Below are positions 53,365 to 63,469 of a DNA stretch of 64,000 nt, piece after piece. The stretch is from contig NZ_LQIV01000002.1 in assembly GCF_001500125.1 (NCBI RefSeq), positions 109,105 through 173,104 on the forward strand. Direction: 5' to 3'. Under the pieces are notes generated by a model. It ran no database searches. It had not been told where the DNA came from and worked only from the letters and a program-made list of their open reading frames with translations. The DNA is from Mycobacterium sp. IS-1742 (GTDB lineage: Bacteria > Actinomycetota > Actinomycetes > Mycobacteriales > Mycobacteriaceae). Made by a program: the position numbers and the translations under genes. Numbering within the stretch: the stretch's first letter is position 1; each line of letters starts with the position of its first letter.

Positions 53365-54507
53365 CTACGCGGTGGCGGCCGGGCCGGCCGCCCCCACGAC
53401 CAGGTCGTGCGGCCGGCTGTTCACCGACTCGGCGCCGTCCGCGGTGACGATCACGATGTCCTCGATGCGCGCCCCCCACTGCCCCGGGAAGTAGATGCCC
53501 GGCTCGACGCTGAACGCCATGCCCACCTCCAGCGGCAGGTCGTTACCGGCGACGATGTAGGGCTCCTCGTGCACCGACAGGCCGATGCCGTGTCCGGTGC
53601 GGTGCACGAACGCCTCGGCGAGCCCCACGGCGGCCAGCACGTCGCGCGCGGCCGCATCGATCTGCTCGGCGGTGACGCCCGGCCGCACCGCCGCGACGGC
53701 GGCCTGCTGGGCGCGCTGCAGCACGGCGTAGCGGCGCGCCACCTCGGGATCCGGCTGACCGAGGCTGTACGTGCGGGTGGAGTCGGAGTTGTAGCCGGGC
53801 TCCACAGGGCCGCCGATGTCGACGACGACGATGTCGCCGGCCCGCAACTCGCGGTCGGAGCATTCGTGGTGGGGGTCGGCACCGTGCGGGCCGGACCCGA
53901 CGATGATGAACGCCACCTCCGAATGCCCCTCGGCGACAATGGCTTCGGCGATGTCGGCGGCGACGTCGGCCTCGGTGCGGCCGGCCACCAGGAACTCGGG
54001 CACCCGGGCATGCACCCGGTCGATGGCCGCGCCTGCCTTGCGCAACGCGTCGACCTCGGCGGCGTCCTTGACCATCCGCAGGCGCCGCAGCACGTCGGTG
54101 GCCAGCACCGGTATCTCGCCGAGCACCCCGGCCAGGGGCAGCAGGTGCAGCGCGGGCATCGAATCGGTCACCGCCGTACGGGCCGGGGCACCGCCGAGCG
54201 CGTCGGCGACGAGCTCATACGGGTTGTCGCCGTCGACCCAATCCCGGACCGCCACACCGAGTTCTGGGATCGCGGACTCCTTCAGCGCGGCCAACTCCAG
54301 CCGGGGCACCACGATCGTCGGGTCGCCGCCGCCGGGCAGCACCAGCGCCGTCAGCCGTTCGAAGGTCTGCGCCCGCGAACCCACCAGGTAGCGCAGGTCG
54401 TAGCCGGGCGTGATGATCAGGCCGGCCAGTCCGGCGTCAGCCGCCGCGGCCGCGGCGGCCCGGAGTCGTCGGGCATAGACATCGGTGTCGAATCGGCTGC
54501 CGGTCAT
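53365..54507 (-). CDS. pepE: M24-family Xaa-Pro dipeptidase PepE
   Basis: A 380-residue pita-bread peptidase. The dinuclear metal ligands are in DIVVVDIGG and SDSTRTYS (two Asp), HRTGHGIGLSVHE (His), SVEPGIYFPG (Glu) and GARIEDIVIV (Glu). It cleaves dipeptides with proline at the second position. It starts at the ATG at 54507, with TAGCCT 7 nt upstream on its strand. It is divergent from a thioesterase-like gene across only 25 bp. Confidence 0.95.
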   Translation of the reverse strand: MTGSRFDTDVYARRLRAAAAAAADAGLAGLIITPGYDLRYLVGSRAQTFERLTALVLPGGGDPTIVVPRLELAALKESAIPELGVAVRDWVDGDNPYELVADALGGAPARTAVTDSMPALHLLPLAGVLGEIPVLATDVLRRLRMVKDAAEVDALRKAGAAIDRVHARVPEFLVAGRTEADVAADIAEAIVAEGHSEVAFIIVGSGPHGADPHHECSDRELRAGDIVVVDIGGPVEPGYNSDSTRTYSLGQPDPEVARRYAVLQRAQQAAVAAVRPGVTAEQIDAAARDVLAAVGLAEAFVHRTGHGIGLSVHEEPYIVAGNDLPLEVGMAFSVEPGIYFPGQWGARIEDIVIVTADGAESVNSRPHDLVVGAAGPAATA

Positions 54508-54514
54508 GACATCG

Positions 54515-54524
54515 AGGCTACTGT
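54515..54524. promoter_or_regulatory. Overlapping divergent -10 boxes of two leaderless genes
   Basis: On the minus strand TAGCCT (54520-54515) is 7 nt before the pepE ATG; on the plus strand TACTGT (54519-54524) is 8 nt before the ATG at 54533. The two hexamers share the TA at 54519-54520. The whole intergenic region is 25 bp, so both transcripts should be leaderless and compete for one melted segment. Confidence 0.6.
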
Positions 54525-54532
54525 TCTAGGCG

Positions 54533-55381
54533 ATGCTCCGAGATATCCGCGACCTGATCGACGACCACGATGCCTACGCCGCGGAACTGCGGCGACGCTG
54601 GGGTGGCCTGCTCAGTTACCGCTACATCGGCCGGCTCTACGCCTCCATGGACCCGCGCGCGGTCGACGACACCGTGACCCTGCGCAGCGACATGCGCAAC
54701 CCGACCGGCGGACTCCTGTTGTCCGTGTTGGGGATCGCGGCCCCGGAGAGCGGGCACATGTCCGATCTGGAGGCGGTGCCCAACCCGGTCGTGCACTCGT
54801 GTCAGCTCCTCGACGCCGGCCGCGACGTGCGACGGATCGAGGTGGTCTCCGAGGAGCTCAGGCGGGGCAGGCAGATGGGGTACAGCCGCGCCAAGATCGT
54901 CGACGCCGACCGGCCCGACCGCGTGCTCGCGCTGATCGAGGGTCAGGGCGTCAGCATCGGCACACCGCCGGAGGGTCTGCAGAAGATGGAGGTCGACGCG
55001 ATCGAGGTCATCGACTCCCCCGAGCTGCCGCCGCTGTGGCAGGTGTTCGGCGCACACCGGCGTCCCGACGGGCATTGGGCGCTTCCCGAACTGTCCGCCG
55101 AGGTGGCCTCACCGGACGCCGCGCTGCACATCGGCCCGCAGTTCGTGGTCCTCGAGACCGCGGCCGCCGACGCCGCGGCCCGGGTCGCGGGCACCGACCT
55201 CCTGCAGGGCACGTCGTCGCACGTGATGTTCATGGCCCGCGGGAAGACGGGGCCGTTCCGCGCGGAGACCGAGCCCGTGCCGGCCGACGGGGTCGTCGCG
55301 GTGCGGGTGGTGTTGCACGACGAGGGCAACGGTGACCGCCCGATCACCAGCGCCTCCTACGTGTTCGAGGGCCGGCGATGA
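54533..55381 (+). CDS. Thioesterase-like (hotdog) protein
   Basis: A 282-residue protein with a [17 protein letters not shown] and [23 protein letters not shown] pattern typical of PaaI-like hotdog thioesterases, followed by a second, similar half ([18 protein letters not shown]). It may be a two-hotdog acyl-CoA hydrolase, or a domain without activity. The ATG at 54533 is 8 nt after a -10 hexamer. The end overlaps the flap nuclease start (ATGA), so the two are co-translated. Confidence 0.75.
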   Translation: MLRDIRDLIDDHDAYAAELRRRWGGLLSYRYIGRLYASMDPRAVDDTVTLRSDMRNPTGGLLLSVLGIAAPESGHMSDLEAVPNPVVHSCQLLDAGRDVRRIEVVSEELRRGRQMGYSRAKIVDADRPDRVLALIEGQGVSIGTPPEGLQKMEVDAIEVIDSPELPPLWQVFGAHRRPDGHWALPELSAEVASPDAALHIGPQFVVLETAAADAAARVAGTDLLQGTSSHVMFMARGKTGPFRAETEPVPADGVVAVRVVLHDEGNGDRPITSASYVFEGRR

Positions 55382-56328
55382 GCGGGCCGTTGCTGCTGCT
55401 CGACGGCGCGAGCATGTGGTTCCGCTCGTACTTCGCGCTCCCGTCGTCGATCACCGCCCCCGACGGCAGACCGGTCAACGCGGTGCGCGGATTCCTCGAC
55501 ACCGTCGCGATGTTGATCGGCCGGGAGCGGCCGTCCCGGCTGGTGGTGTGCCGCGACGACGACTGGCGACCCCAGTGGCGCGTCGACCTGGTCCCGTCGT
55601 ACAAGGCGCACCGCGTCGCCGAGGAGCAACCCACGGGCGCCGATGTCGAGGTCGTCCCCGACGACCTCACCCCGCAGGTCGACATGATCATGGAGATGCT
55701 CGACGCGTTCGGGATCCCCCATGCCGGAGCACCCGGGTACGAGGCCGACGACGTGCTGGGCACGCTGGCCGCCGCCGAGACACGCGACCGGGTGATCGTC
55801 GTCAGCGGCGACCGGGACATGTTGCAGGTGGTGCGCGACGCTCCGGTCGAGGTGCGGGTGCTCTACCTCGGCCGCGGGATGAGCAAGGCCACGCTGTTCG
55901 GTCCGACCGAGGTCGCCGACCAGTACGCGGTGCCGAAGGAGCGGGCGGGCGCGGCCTACGCCGAACTGGCGTTGATGCGCGGGGACCCGTCGGACGGGCT
56001 GCCGGGGGTGCCGGGCGTGGGCGAGAAGACCGCCGCGACGCTGCTGGCCCAGTTCGGTTCGCTGGAGGCGATCGTGACCGCAGCCAACGACCCGAAGTCG
56101 AGGATGTCCAAGGCCTACCGCAAGAAGATGCTGGCCGCCGCCGACTACATCGAGGCGGCCGAACCGGTCGTGCGGGTGGCCACCGACGCCCCGGTCACGA
56201 TGTCGACGAGGACCGACGAGTTGCCGTTGGCCGCAGCACATCCGCGCAAGGTCGCCCAGTTGGCGGGCGACCTCGGCGTGACGTCGTCGGTCGGGCGGTT
56301 GCAGAAGGCGCTCGACGCCCTGGATTAG
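55378..56328 (+). CDS. fenA: 5'-3' exonuclease / flap endonuclease (Rv2090, FenA type)
   Basis: A 316-residue FEN/5'-exonuclease domain protein without polymerase. The metal site residues are in [12 protein letters not shown] (first Asp), [10 protein letters not shown] and [10 protein letters not shown] (Asp clusters); the helix-hairpin-helix is [17 protein letters not shown]. It removes 5' flaps and RNA primers. The symbol follows the M. smegmatis homologue reported as FenA; this should be treated as likely. Its stop overlaps the convergent DUF4333 gene by 4 nt. Confidence 0.92.
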   Translation: MSGPLLLLDGASMWFRSYFALPSSITAPDGRPVNAVRGFLDTVAMLIGRERPSRLVVCRDDDWRPQWRVDLVPSYKAHRVAEEQPTGADVEVVPDDLTPQVDMIMEMLDAFGIPHAGAPGYEADDVLGTLAAAETRDRVIVVSGDRDMLQVVRDAPVEVRVLYLGRGMSKATLFGPTEVADQYAVPKERAGAAYAELALMRGDPSDGLPGVPGVGEKTAATLLAQFGSLEAIVTAANDPKSRMSKAYRKKMLAAADYIEAAEPVVRVATDAPVTMSTRTDELPLAAAHPRKVAQLAGDLGVTSSVGRLQKALDALD

Positions 56329-57116
56329 CGCGGCCGGCCGACCTCGTAGGTGCCGTCGTCGTCCTGGAAGGTCACGGTGACTTCGCGTTTGGTGCCGTCG
56401 ATGCTGACCTCGCAGTCGAACGTGGCGCCCTTCTTGACCTCGGGGCTCTCCCCGTTGTTGCACTTGACGTCGCGGACGTTCTTGGCGCCGTAGCCGTTCG
56501 ACTCGTCGGTGAGGATCTGCTGCACACCGGACTGGGCGGCGTTGACGTCGAGCTTGGTCGTCACGAAGAAGCCGGGCTTCCAGAAGCCGAGCACCGCGAC
56601 CAGGATGAGGATCAGCAGGACGAGGGCGCCGAGGATGCCGCCGATCACCCCCAGGGAACGCTTCGAGCCGTCCTCACCGCCCGGCGGCGGGAACGCCCCG
56701 TACTGGCCCGTCTGGCCGGGCTGGCCGTACTGCGGCGGCTGACCGTAGGGGGGTTGCTGTCCGTACTGCGGCTGCTGTCCGTACTGGGGTTGGCCGTACT
56801 GCGGCTGACCGTACTGACCGGGCTGACCGTACTGCGGCTGGCCGTACTGCTGGGGCTGACCGTACTGCTCGGTCGGCGGATAGGGCTGATACGACGGCTG
56901 CTGCTGAGTCGGCTGCTGGTACTGCGGATACTGCTGCGGTGTGTAGGCCGGGGGCTGCTGCTGCCACGAGGGGGTTTCGGACGTCCCCTGCTCGCCGCCC
57001 TGTCCGGGTGACTGCCACTGAGTGTTCGACGGGTCGCCGGCCGGCTGATCCGTGCCCGTGTCCGGTTGTTGACCGGCCCACGGCTGCGTCGGATCAGATC
57101 CCTGCGGTCCGCTCAT
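56325..57116 (-). CDS. DUF4333 membrane protein with a PQYGQ-rich cytoplasmic head
   Basis: From the ATG at 57116 the protein has 263 residues. Residues 50-140 are Gln/Tyr/Pro/Gly-rich with many QPQYGQ units. One membrane helix spans about 155-179. The outside part (about 180-263) has a DUF4333-like fold with two cysteines ([14 protein letters not shown]). It corresponds to Rv2091c by position. The repetitive head resembles that of the RDD protein at 17626-18222. Confidence 0.88.
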   Translation of the reverse strand: MSGPQGSDPTQPWAGQQPDTGTDQPAGDPSNTQWQSPGQGGEQGTSETPSWQQQPPAYTPQQYPQYQQPTQQQPSYQPYPPTEQYGQPQQYGQPQYGQPGQYGQPQYGQPQYGQQPQYGQQPPYGQPPQYGQPGQTGQYGAFPPPGGEDGSKRSLGVIGGILGALVLLILILVAVLGFWKPGFFVTTKLDVNAAQSGVQQILTDESNGYGAKNVRDVKCNNGESPEVKKGATFDCEVSIDGTKREVTVTFQDDDGTYEVGRPR

Positions 57117-57157
57117 CGTGTCTCCTTGGTCCTCGCTCGGCTCGCTGGCACCACACA

Positions 57158-59914
57158 CTACCCCGCATCAACTGCCACGACGCCGCGTCGAATGTCGTTG
57201 ATCGCGCGTTTCGCGGCGGTGCGCAGGGCGGGCGTCGGCGCCGCGTTGCGGACCTGGTCGAGCAGGTCGAGCACCTGCCGGCACCACCGCACGAAATCGC
57301 CTGCGGACAGCGGGGACCCGCCGCCTGAGGCATCCGACGCGGCCAGTGCGGTGGTCAGATCGCCGGTGGTCGCCCACCGGTAGATCGCGCTGACGAAACC
57401 CTCATCGGGCTCGCGGCCGGGGCTGAGGTGGTGGCGCCGCTCGTCGGAACGCAGGTCGGCCGACAGGCGCCGGGTCTGCGACAACGCACGGCGCACCTTC
57501 GCCGTCGGCGCCTCGTACCCGGCCGGCACGCCGGGCGTGTCGCCGCGGGACTCGAACAGCACCGACGACAGCACCGCGGCCAGTTCCGCCCCGTCGAGCC
57601 CCTCCCAGGTGCCCGCGCGCAGGCACTCCGCGACCAGCAGGTCGCTCTCGCTGTAGATCCGGGCCAGCAGGCGGCCGTCGTCGGTGACCTTCGGATCGTC
57701 GCCGGTGGTGTCGATGAACCCGCGTTCGCCGAGCAGGACGACGATCCGGTCGAAGGTGCGCGCCAGCGAGTTGGTGGCGGAGGCGACCTTCTTCTGGATC
57801 TGCGCGTTGTCCCGTTCGATGCGCAGGTACCGCTCGGCGATGCGGGCCTTGTCCTCGCGGTCGGGCAGGTGGTGGGCGGAGTGGCGGCGCATCCGGTCGC
57901 GCAGCGAGACGAGTTCGGGGTCGGTGTCGTCGTCCGGCTGGGCCCCCCTGCGCCGCCCCCGGGTCTCGGGCATCTCCATCCCGGCGGCCGCCGAGAGCAG
58001 CGCCGAGGCCAGGTCGCGGCGCACCCGCGGATTGCGGTGCTCGACGCGTTTGGGCAGCGTCATGGTGCCGACGCGCGGGGTCGCGCCGGTGTAGTCGGCC
58101 GAGGAGATGCGGCCGGCCCAGCGGTGTTCGGTCAGCACCAGAGGGCGCGGATCGTCGGTGTCGCGGGCCGATTCGAGGACGACGGCCAGCCCCCCGCGCC
58201 GCCCGTTGGTGATGGTGATGATGTCGCCGCGCCGCAACGCGCTGAGCGCGTCGTTGGCGGCCGCGCGGCGCTGCAGCCGGGACGACCGGGACTGTGCGCG
58301 TTCACGTTCGGAGATCTTCGAACGCAGCCGCACGTAGTCCAGGATCGGGGCGTCGCGGCCGCCGAGCTCGCCGGCGATCTCGTCGAGCATCCGTTCACCG
58401 CGCTCGACCCCGCGGCGCAGACCCACCACGGAGCGATCGGCCTGGTACTGGGCGAACGACTGCTCGAGCAGCTGGCGCGCCTGCGCCGGGCCCATCTGAT
58501 GGACCAGGTTGATGGTCATGTTGTACGACGGCGCGAACGAACTGCGCAGCGGGAACGTGCGCGTCGAGGCGAGCCCGGCCACCTCGACGGGTTCCACGTC
58601 GGGGGTCCAGAGCACCACCGCATGGCCCTCGACGTCGATGCCGCGGCGCCCTGCCCGCCCGGTCAACTGCGTGTACTCCCCCGGCGTCAGCGGCATGTGC
58701 TGTTCGCCGTTGAACTTGATCAGCCGCTCGAGCACCACGGTGCGGGCGGGCATGTTGATGCCCAATGCCAGTGTCTCAGTGGCGAAGACGGCCTTGACCA
58801 GACCGGCGGTGAACAGTTCCTCGACGGTGTGGCGGAAGACCGGGAGCATGCCGGCGTGGTGGGCGGCCAGCCCGCGCAGCAGGCCCTCGCGCCATTCGTG
58901 GTAGTCGAGCACGATCAGATCGGCCTCGGCGAGGTCGGCGCAGCGGCGGTCGATCACCTCGGCGATGCGTGCGCGCTCCTCGTTCGTCGTCAGCCGCAGC
59001 GGCGACCGCAGACACTGCTTGACCGCGGCATCACAGCCGGCCCGGGAGAACACGAACGTGATCGCCGGCAGGAGACCTTCGCGGTCCAGGGCGGCGATCA
59101 CGTCCGGCCGGGCGGGCGGCCGGTAGATCGTGGGCCGGCTGCGGTGCGCCGAGCGCCCCCTACCGCGCGGCTGCCAGTCGGCGAGGCGGTCGGCTTCGCG
59201 CCGATGGGCGATGTGGCGCAGCAGTTCGGGGTCCACGATGAGTTCACGGCCGCTGCGTGCCGGGCTGTGCGCGCGGTAGTCGAACAGATCGAACAACCGC
59301 TTACCGACCAGCACGTGCTGCCACAGCGGAACCGGCCGGTGCTCGTCGACCACCACGGTGGTGTCGCCGCGCACCGTCTGGATCCAGCCGCCGAACTCCT
59401 CGGCGTTACTCACCGTCGCCGAGAGGCTGACCAGCCTGACCTCGTCGGGCAGGTGCAGGATCACCTCTTCCCACACCGCACCGCGCATCCGGTCGGCCAG
59501 GAAGTGCACCTCGTCCATCACCACGTGCGACAGGCCGTGCAGCGCAGGCGAATCCGCGTACAGCATGTTGCGCAGCACTTCGGTGGTCATCACGATGATG
59601 TCGGCGTCGCCGTTGATGGACTGGTCGCCGGTGAGGAGCCCGATCTTCTCGGCCCCGTACCGGCGGACCAGGTCGGCGTGCTTCTGGTTGCTCAGCGCCT
59701 TGATCGGGGTGGTGTAGAAGCACTTGCCGCCGGCGGCCAGCGCGAGGTGCACGGCGAACTCGCCGACGACGGTCTTGCCGGCGCCGGTCGGCGCGCACAC
59801 GAGCACGCCGTGCCCGCTTTCCAGCGCCTCGCAGGCGCGGATCTGGAACGGGTCGAGCGTGAACGGCAGCGCCGCGGAGAACGCGGCGAGTTGGGTGTCA
59901 GGTGGATTCGTCAT
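57158..59914 (-). CDS. helY: Ski2-like ATP-dependent RNA/DNA helicase HelY
   Basis: A 918-residue SF2 helicase: APTGAGKT at 41-48 (Walker A), DEVH at 134-137, [13 protein letters not shown] (motif III), [12 protein letters not shown] (motif VI), and a long C-terminal Ski2-type helical region. It is an actinobacterial RNA/DNA helicase. The ATG at 59914 lies within the end of tatC (17-bp overlap), so it belongs to the pafB-pafC-tatA-tatC-helY run. Confidence 0.95.
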   Translation of the reverse strand: MTNPPDTQLAAFSAALPFTLDPFQIRACEALESGHGVLVCAPTGAGKTVVGEFAVHLALAAGGKCFYTTPIKALSNQKHADLVRRYGAEKIGLLTGDQSINGDADIIVMTTEVLRNMLYADSPALHGLSHVVMDEVHFLADRMRGAVWEEVILHLPDEVRLVSLSATVSNAEEFGGWIQTVRGDTTVVVDEHRPVPLWQHVLVGKRLFDLFDYRAHSPARSGRELIVDPELLRHIAHRREADRLADWQPRGRGRSAHRSRPTIYRPPARPDVIAALDREGLLPAITFVFSRAGCDAAVKQCLRSPLRLTTNEERARIAEVIDRRCADLAEADLIVLDYHEWREGLLRGLAAHHAGMLPVFRHTVEELFTAGLVKAVFATETLALGINMPARTVVLERLIKFNGEQHMPLTPGEYTQLTGRAGRRGIDVEGHAVVLWTPDVEPVEVAGLASTRTFPLRSSFAPSYNMTINLVHQMGPAQARQLLEQSFAQYQADRSVVGLRRGVERGERMLDEIAGELGGRDAPILDYVRLRSKISERERAQSRSSRLQRRAAANDALSALRRGDIITITNGRRGGLAVVLESARDTDDPRPLVLTEHRWAGRISSADYTGATPRVGTMTLPKRVEHRNPRVRRDLASALLSAAAGMEMPETRGRRRGAQPDDDTDPELVSLRDRMRRHSAHHLPDREDKARIAERYLRIERDNAQIQKKVASATNSLARTFDRIVVLLGERGFIDTTGDDPKVTDDGRLLARIYSESDLLVAECLRAGTWEGLDGAELAAVLSSVLFESRGDTPGVPAGYEAPTAKVRRALSQTRRLSADLRSDERRHHLSPGREPDEGFVSAIYRWATTGDLTTALAASDASGGGSPLSAGDFVRWCRQVLDLLDQVRNAAPTPALRTAAKRAINDIRRGVVAVDAG

Positions 59915-60848
59915 GAATCGTGGATCGGGACGGGGTCGACACCGCGCTGGGCGGTTCGATCGGTTCGACGCCGCCGATCGGCGCGGCCTCGTCCTCCGGC
60001 ACGGTCTCGGCGGCCTCCCGCTTCGCCTTGCGCTTGTCGTGGATCCGGGCCACCTGGATCGCGAACTCGAGCAGCACGGTCAGCGCGCACGCCAGCGCGA
60101 GCATCGAGAACGGGTCCGAGCCGGGCGTGAAGAACGCGGCGAACACGAACAGCGCGAAGATGAGCCCGCGGCGCCACGCCTTGAGGCGCTCGTAGGGCAG
60201 CATCCCGATGAAGTTGAGCATCACGATCAGCAGCGGGAACTCGAAGCTGAAGCCGAACACCAGCAGCAGGTTGATCAGGAAGCCGAAGTACTGGTCACCG
60301 GAGAGCGCAGTCACCTGGACGTCGCTGCCGACGGTGAGCAGGAAGCCCAGCGCGGTGGCGAGCACCACGTACGCCAGGATCGCGCCCGCGATGAACAGCA
60401 CCGCCCCGATGCCGACGAAGGCCATCGCGAAGCGGCGTTCGTTGCGGTACAGGCCGGGGGTGATGAACGCCCACAGCTGGTGCAGCCACACCGGGCAGGC
60501 CAGCACGATGCCCGCCATCAGCGCCACCTTCAGGCGCAGCATGAACTGGTCGAACGGCGCGGTGGCCAGCAGCCGGCACTCGCCGTCGTCGGTGATCGAG
60601 GCCCGCGCGTAGTCGGGCAGTGCGCAGTACGGGCCGCGCAGCCATTCGCCCAGGCTGTGGAAGCCGAGGATGCCGTGGCTGTACCAGAAGAAACCGAGGA
60701 TGGTCGTCAGCACGATCGCGGCGGCCGCCACGAGAAGCCGGTTGCGCAGTTCGTGGAGGTGCTCGACCAACGACATGGTGCCGTCGGGGTTGACTCGGGC
60801 GCGGCGTTGCCGCGGGTTGAGCCGCTTGAGGAATCCGGGGGTTTGCAC
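59898..60848 (-). CDS. tatC: Sec-independent translocase subunit TatC
   Basis: A 316-residue protein with six membrane helices and conserved [32 protein letters not shown] and [18 protein letters not shown]. It is the receptor of the twin-arginine pathway. The GTG at 60848 starts it; the N-terminus is basic. The C-terminal tail (about 265-316) is long and acidic, normal for mycobacteria. It is separated from tatA by 77 nt that contain a hairpin. Confidence 0.96.
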   Translation of the reverse strand: MQTPGFLKRLNPRQRRARVNPDGTMSLVEHLHELRNRLLVAAAAIVLTTILGFFWYSHGILGFHSLGEWLRGPYCALPDYARASITDDGECRLLATAPFDQFMLRLKVALMAGIVLACPVWLHQLWAFITPGLYRNERRFAMAFVGIGAVLFIAGAILAYVVLATALGFLLTVGSDVQVTALSGDQYFGFLINLLLVFGFSFEFPLLIVMLNFIGMLPYERLKAWRRGLIFALFVFAAFFTPGSDPFSMLALACALTVLLEFAIQVARIHDKRKAKREAAETVPEDEAAPIGGVEPIEPPSAVSTPSRSTIHDEST

Positions 60849-60881
60849 GTGTAGTTGCCTAGGGGCCGCCGACGGACGCCG

Positions 60882-60901
60882 CCTGACGACGCGGCGTCAG
60901 G
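60882..60901 (-). terminator. Stem-loop between tatA and tatC
   Basis: CCTGACG and CGTCAGG form a perfect 7-bp stem with a 6-nt loop (ACGCGG), 24 nt after the tatA stop and upstream of the tatC GTG. In an operon where TatA is needed in excess over TatC, such a hairpin could stabilise the tatA 3' end or partly end transcription. No U tract follows. Confidence 0.45.
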
Positions 60902-60925
60902 CCGCGTGGGACGGAAAGCGTGAGG

Positions 60926-61168
60926 TCAGGCCGACCGTTTGTCGGGTTGCTCGGCCGTCGGGTTGGCGGTGTCGACGCGCTCGGAGGCGATCGGTGTGGC
61001 CGACGCGTTGTCCGTCTTGCCCTCCGCCTGCATCTCCTTGATCTCCGATTTGAAGATCCGCATGGACTTGCCCAGTGAACGCGCAGCATCCGGCAGTTTC
61101 TTGGCGCCGAACAGCAGCACGAACACCGCGATGACGATTACCCAGTGCCAGGGTTGTAGACCGCCCAA
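60926..61168 (-). CDS. tatA: Sec-independent translocase subunit TatA
   Basis: An 80-residue protein: one membrane helix (about residues 7-20), the [23 protein letters not shown] amphipathic helix (in parts: [26 protein letters not shown]), and a flexible tail. TatA forms the translocation pore for folded proteins. The start codon is TTG at 61168, preceded by AGGAGG at 6-nt spacing; no ATG or GTG fits. It follows pafC after 29 nt. Confidence 0.93.
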   Translation of the reverse strand: MGGLQPWHWVIVIAVFVLLFGAKKLPDAARSLGKSMRIFKSEIKEMQAEGKTDNASATPIASERVDTANPTAEQPDKRSA

Positions 61169-61197
61169 TGTGCACCTCCTCGAAGTCGTCGCCGAGT

Positions 61198-62169
61198 CTA
61201 CCCGCCGGCGGGGTCGTTCTCGTAGGCGAGCAACGCCGCGGCGGCCGATTGCCGCACTCTGTCGGCGAGCGCCTGCGGTTCGAGCACCCGCACCGCCGAG
61301 CCGAAGCCGAGCACGAAGCGGGCCATCCACTCGTCGGAGGCATACGTCATCGCGGCCTCGCAGGCGCCGTCGGCCAGCTCTCGCACCACGCGCAGGGGGT
61401 AGTAGTCGAACATCCAGGACGCGGAACGGTCGATGAGCAGCGTGGCCGACGGTAGCGCCGGATCGGCGTCGAACAGCGACGTGTCCGGACCGGCCTCGAC
61501 CGCAGGCGTGGGCGGTGCGGCGGGTTCGTCGAGGACGCGGGCTTCGACGATGCGGTCGAACCGGAACAGCCGCACCCCTTCGGCCGAGCGGCACCAGGCT
61601 TCGAGATAGGTGTGGTCGGCGACGAGGATCACGCGGATCGGGTCGACGACCCGGCTGGTGAGGATGTCGTGCGAGGCGGAGTAGTACTCGATCATCAGCG
61701 CGCGGGCATTGCGGACCGCGGTGCGGACGGCGGCGGCGGCCTCGCTCTCCACCGGTGCGGGTTCGTCGACGGCGGTGACCGCGTCGTCGTGTCCGGCGGC
61801 GCCGGCGGCCTGCTCGATCTTGGCGATGGCGCTGCGGGCCGCCTCGGGGTCCACCATGCCGGGCACGTCGACGAGCGCGCGCAGCGCGACCAGCACGCCG
61901 GTGGCCTCCGGTGAGGTGAGGCGCAGCGGCTGGTCGATACCGGCGGAGAAGGTGACCTCGATGGTGTCGCCGGAGAACTCGAAGTCGATGAGGTCGCCGG
62001 GCCCGTAGCCGGGCAGGCCGCACATCCACAGCTGGTTCAGGTCGTCCTGCAGTTGCTGGACGGTGACACCGAGGTCGGAGGCGGCTTCGGCGTAGGTGAT
62101 CCGGGGGTTGGCCTGGAAGTACGGGACCATGTTGAGCAGCCGGACCAGCCGGGTCGAGACGTCGCTCAT
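61198..62169 (-). CDS. pafC: Transcriptional regulator PafC (WYL domain)
   Basis: A 323-residue protein with an N-terminal HTH ([38 protein letters not shown]), a WYL domain ([34 protein letters not shown]), and a WCX end. With PafB it forms the PafBC activator of the LexA-independent DNA-damage response in mycobacteria. The ATG overlaps the pafB stop. Confidence 0.95.
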   Translation of the reverse strand: MSDVSTRLVRLLNMVPYFQANPRITYAEAASDLGVTVQQLQDDLNQLWMCGLPGYGPGDLIDFEFSGDTIEVTFSAGIDQPLRLTSPEATGVLVALRALVDVPGMVDPEAARSAIAKIEQAAGAAGHDDAVTAVDEPAPVESEAAAAVRTAVRNARALMIEYYSASHDILTSRVVDPIRVILVADHTYLEAWCRSAEGVRLFRFDRIVEARVLDEPAAPPTPAVEAGPDTSLFDADPALPSATLLIDRSASWMFDYYPLRVVRELADGACEAAMTYASDEWMARFVLGFGSAVRVLEPQALADRVRQSAAAALLAYENDPAGG

Positions 62170-63146
62170 GCGGTGGCCTGCGCTCTGAGTCGGGCGATGA
62201 CGTCGTCGCGCAGCGACTGCGGTTCGAGTGCGACGGCGTCGGCGCCGTGACTGGCGACCTCGCGGGCCAGCCGGTCGAACATGCCGATCTCGACGGTCAC
62301 CACCTCACCGGGGCGGCCGCCGAGGGTCATCGGACCTTCGACGACGGCCTGGCGGCGCAGGGCGGTGGCGCGGCCGTCGGCGACCCAGACGCGGGCCTGG
62401 GCGCCGGTGGGCCATTCCGCGACGGCACGGTGGACGAGCTCGCGCAGGTCGACGTCGGCGGGTTTGTGGACCGCGCCGGGCGGGCCGATGGTGGCGACGT
62501 CGTCGGCGATGCGGGACAGACGGAAGGTGCGGGGGGCGTCGCGGTCGCGGTCGTGGCCGACGAGGTACCACCGGCCACGGTGGGTGACGACGCCCCAGGG
62601 TTCGACGGTGCGGGTGGTGTAGGGCTCGGAGCGGTCCCGACGGTGACCGAACTGGACGGCCTGTCCGGTGTCGATGGCCTGGAGCAGAGTGCGCAGGGTC
62701 TCTTCGTTGCCGCGGACCCCAGGCAGAGTGGCGGTGGAGATGGCGACACTGTCGGCGGGGTCGACGTCCACGCCGGCGGCGCGCAGTTTGAGCAGGGCCC
62801 CCTGGGTGGCGGTGATGAGTTCGGGTGACTCCCACAGTTGGGTGGCGACCGCGACGGCGGCGGCTTCGTCGGCGGTGAGTTCGACCGCGGGCAGGGCGTA
62901 GGCGTCGCGGTTGATGCGGTAGCCCTCGGTGGGGTCGAACTGCGAGACGCGCCCGGTCTCCAGTGGGATGCCGAGGTCACGGAGTTCGTTTTTGTCCCGC
63001 TCGAACATGCGGGAGAACGCCTCGTCGCTGGGGCTGTCGGCGTAGCCGGCGACGACCTGGCGGATGCGATCTGCGGTGATGAACGTGCGGGTCGAGAGCA
63101 GCGCGATGACCAGGTTCATCAGCCGTTCGACTTTGGAGGTCGCCAC
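62166..63146 (-). CDS. pafB: Transcriptional regulator PafB (WYL domain)
   Basis: A 326-residue protein with N-terminal HTH ([25 protein letters not shown], in parts), a WYL domain ([38 protein letters not shown], in parts [18 protein letters not shown]) and a WCX end. It acts with PafC. The GTG at 63146 has a TAAGCT hexamer 7 nt upstream, so the mRNA is probably leaderless. In M. tuberculosis pafA precedes pafB; here an HNH endonuclease gene does. Confidence 0.95.
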   Translation of the reverse strand: MATSKVERLMNLVIALLSTRTFITADRIRQVVAGYADSPSDEAFSRMFERDKNELRDLGIPLETGRVSQFDPTEGYRINRDAYALPAVELTADEAAAVAVATQLWESPELITATQGALLKLRAAGVDVDPADSVAISTATLPGVRGNEETLRTLLQAIDTGQAVQFGHRRDRSEPYTTRTVEPWGVVTHRGRWYLVGHDRDRDAPRTFRLSRIADDVATIGPPGAVHKPADVDLRELVHRAVAEWPTGAQARVWVADGRATALRRQAVVEGPMTLGGRPGEVVTVEIGMFDRLAREVASHGADAVALEPQSLRDDVIARLRAQATA

Positions 63147-63469
63147 TCGTAAGAGCTTAAGGCGTCGGGCGGTTGGTCAGGCTCGGCGACGCGGTTCGTA
63201 GCTGACGGGGGCCCGCGATGAGCGCGTCGGTCGGCCGGCCGGTCCCAGACGTGCGCCCAGCGCGCGCGTCAGCGCTTGCGTCCGGTGACCGACGATCGGG
63301 GGACGCTGAGGCGCGTTGGCCGCACCGTGGGGTCGCGCGCTGCGGGGTCGTCACTTCCGGATGACTCCGGTTCGGGCTCGGTGTGATGGCACCGACGGGT
63401 GACGCCACGGATAACCCTGTGCGCGAGGCTTTCCCGAACTTTGTGCTCGCGACGCCCCACGGGCGCGGC
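63147..63469. other. Intergenic region upstream of pafB
   Basis: This 323-bp stretch holds no convincing gene. Short frames on both strands lack ribosome sites and conserved character. The pafB -10 hexamer lies at its left end. It also receives the end of the HNH endonuclease gene; no clear terminator hairpin was found. Confidence 0.6.
63154..63159 (-). promoter_or_regulatory. -10 hexamer of a leaderless pafB transcript
   Basis: On the minus strand TAAGCT (63159-63154) lies 7 nt before the GTG at 63146, with CTTACGA between. There is no ribosome site. Confidence 0.5.

Noticed and set aside
57428..60130. A 900-codon plus-strand frame opposite helY and tatC
   Set aside because: It is a mirror frame; helY carries all helicase motifs on the other strand.
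63269..63460. Small gene on the minus strand between pafB and the HNH gene
   Set aside because: The 63-codon frame lacks a ribosome site and has an Arg/Ser/Pro-rich make-up typical of chance frames.
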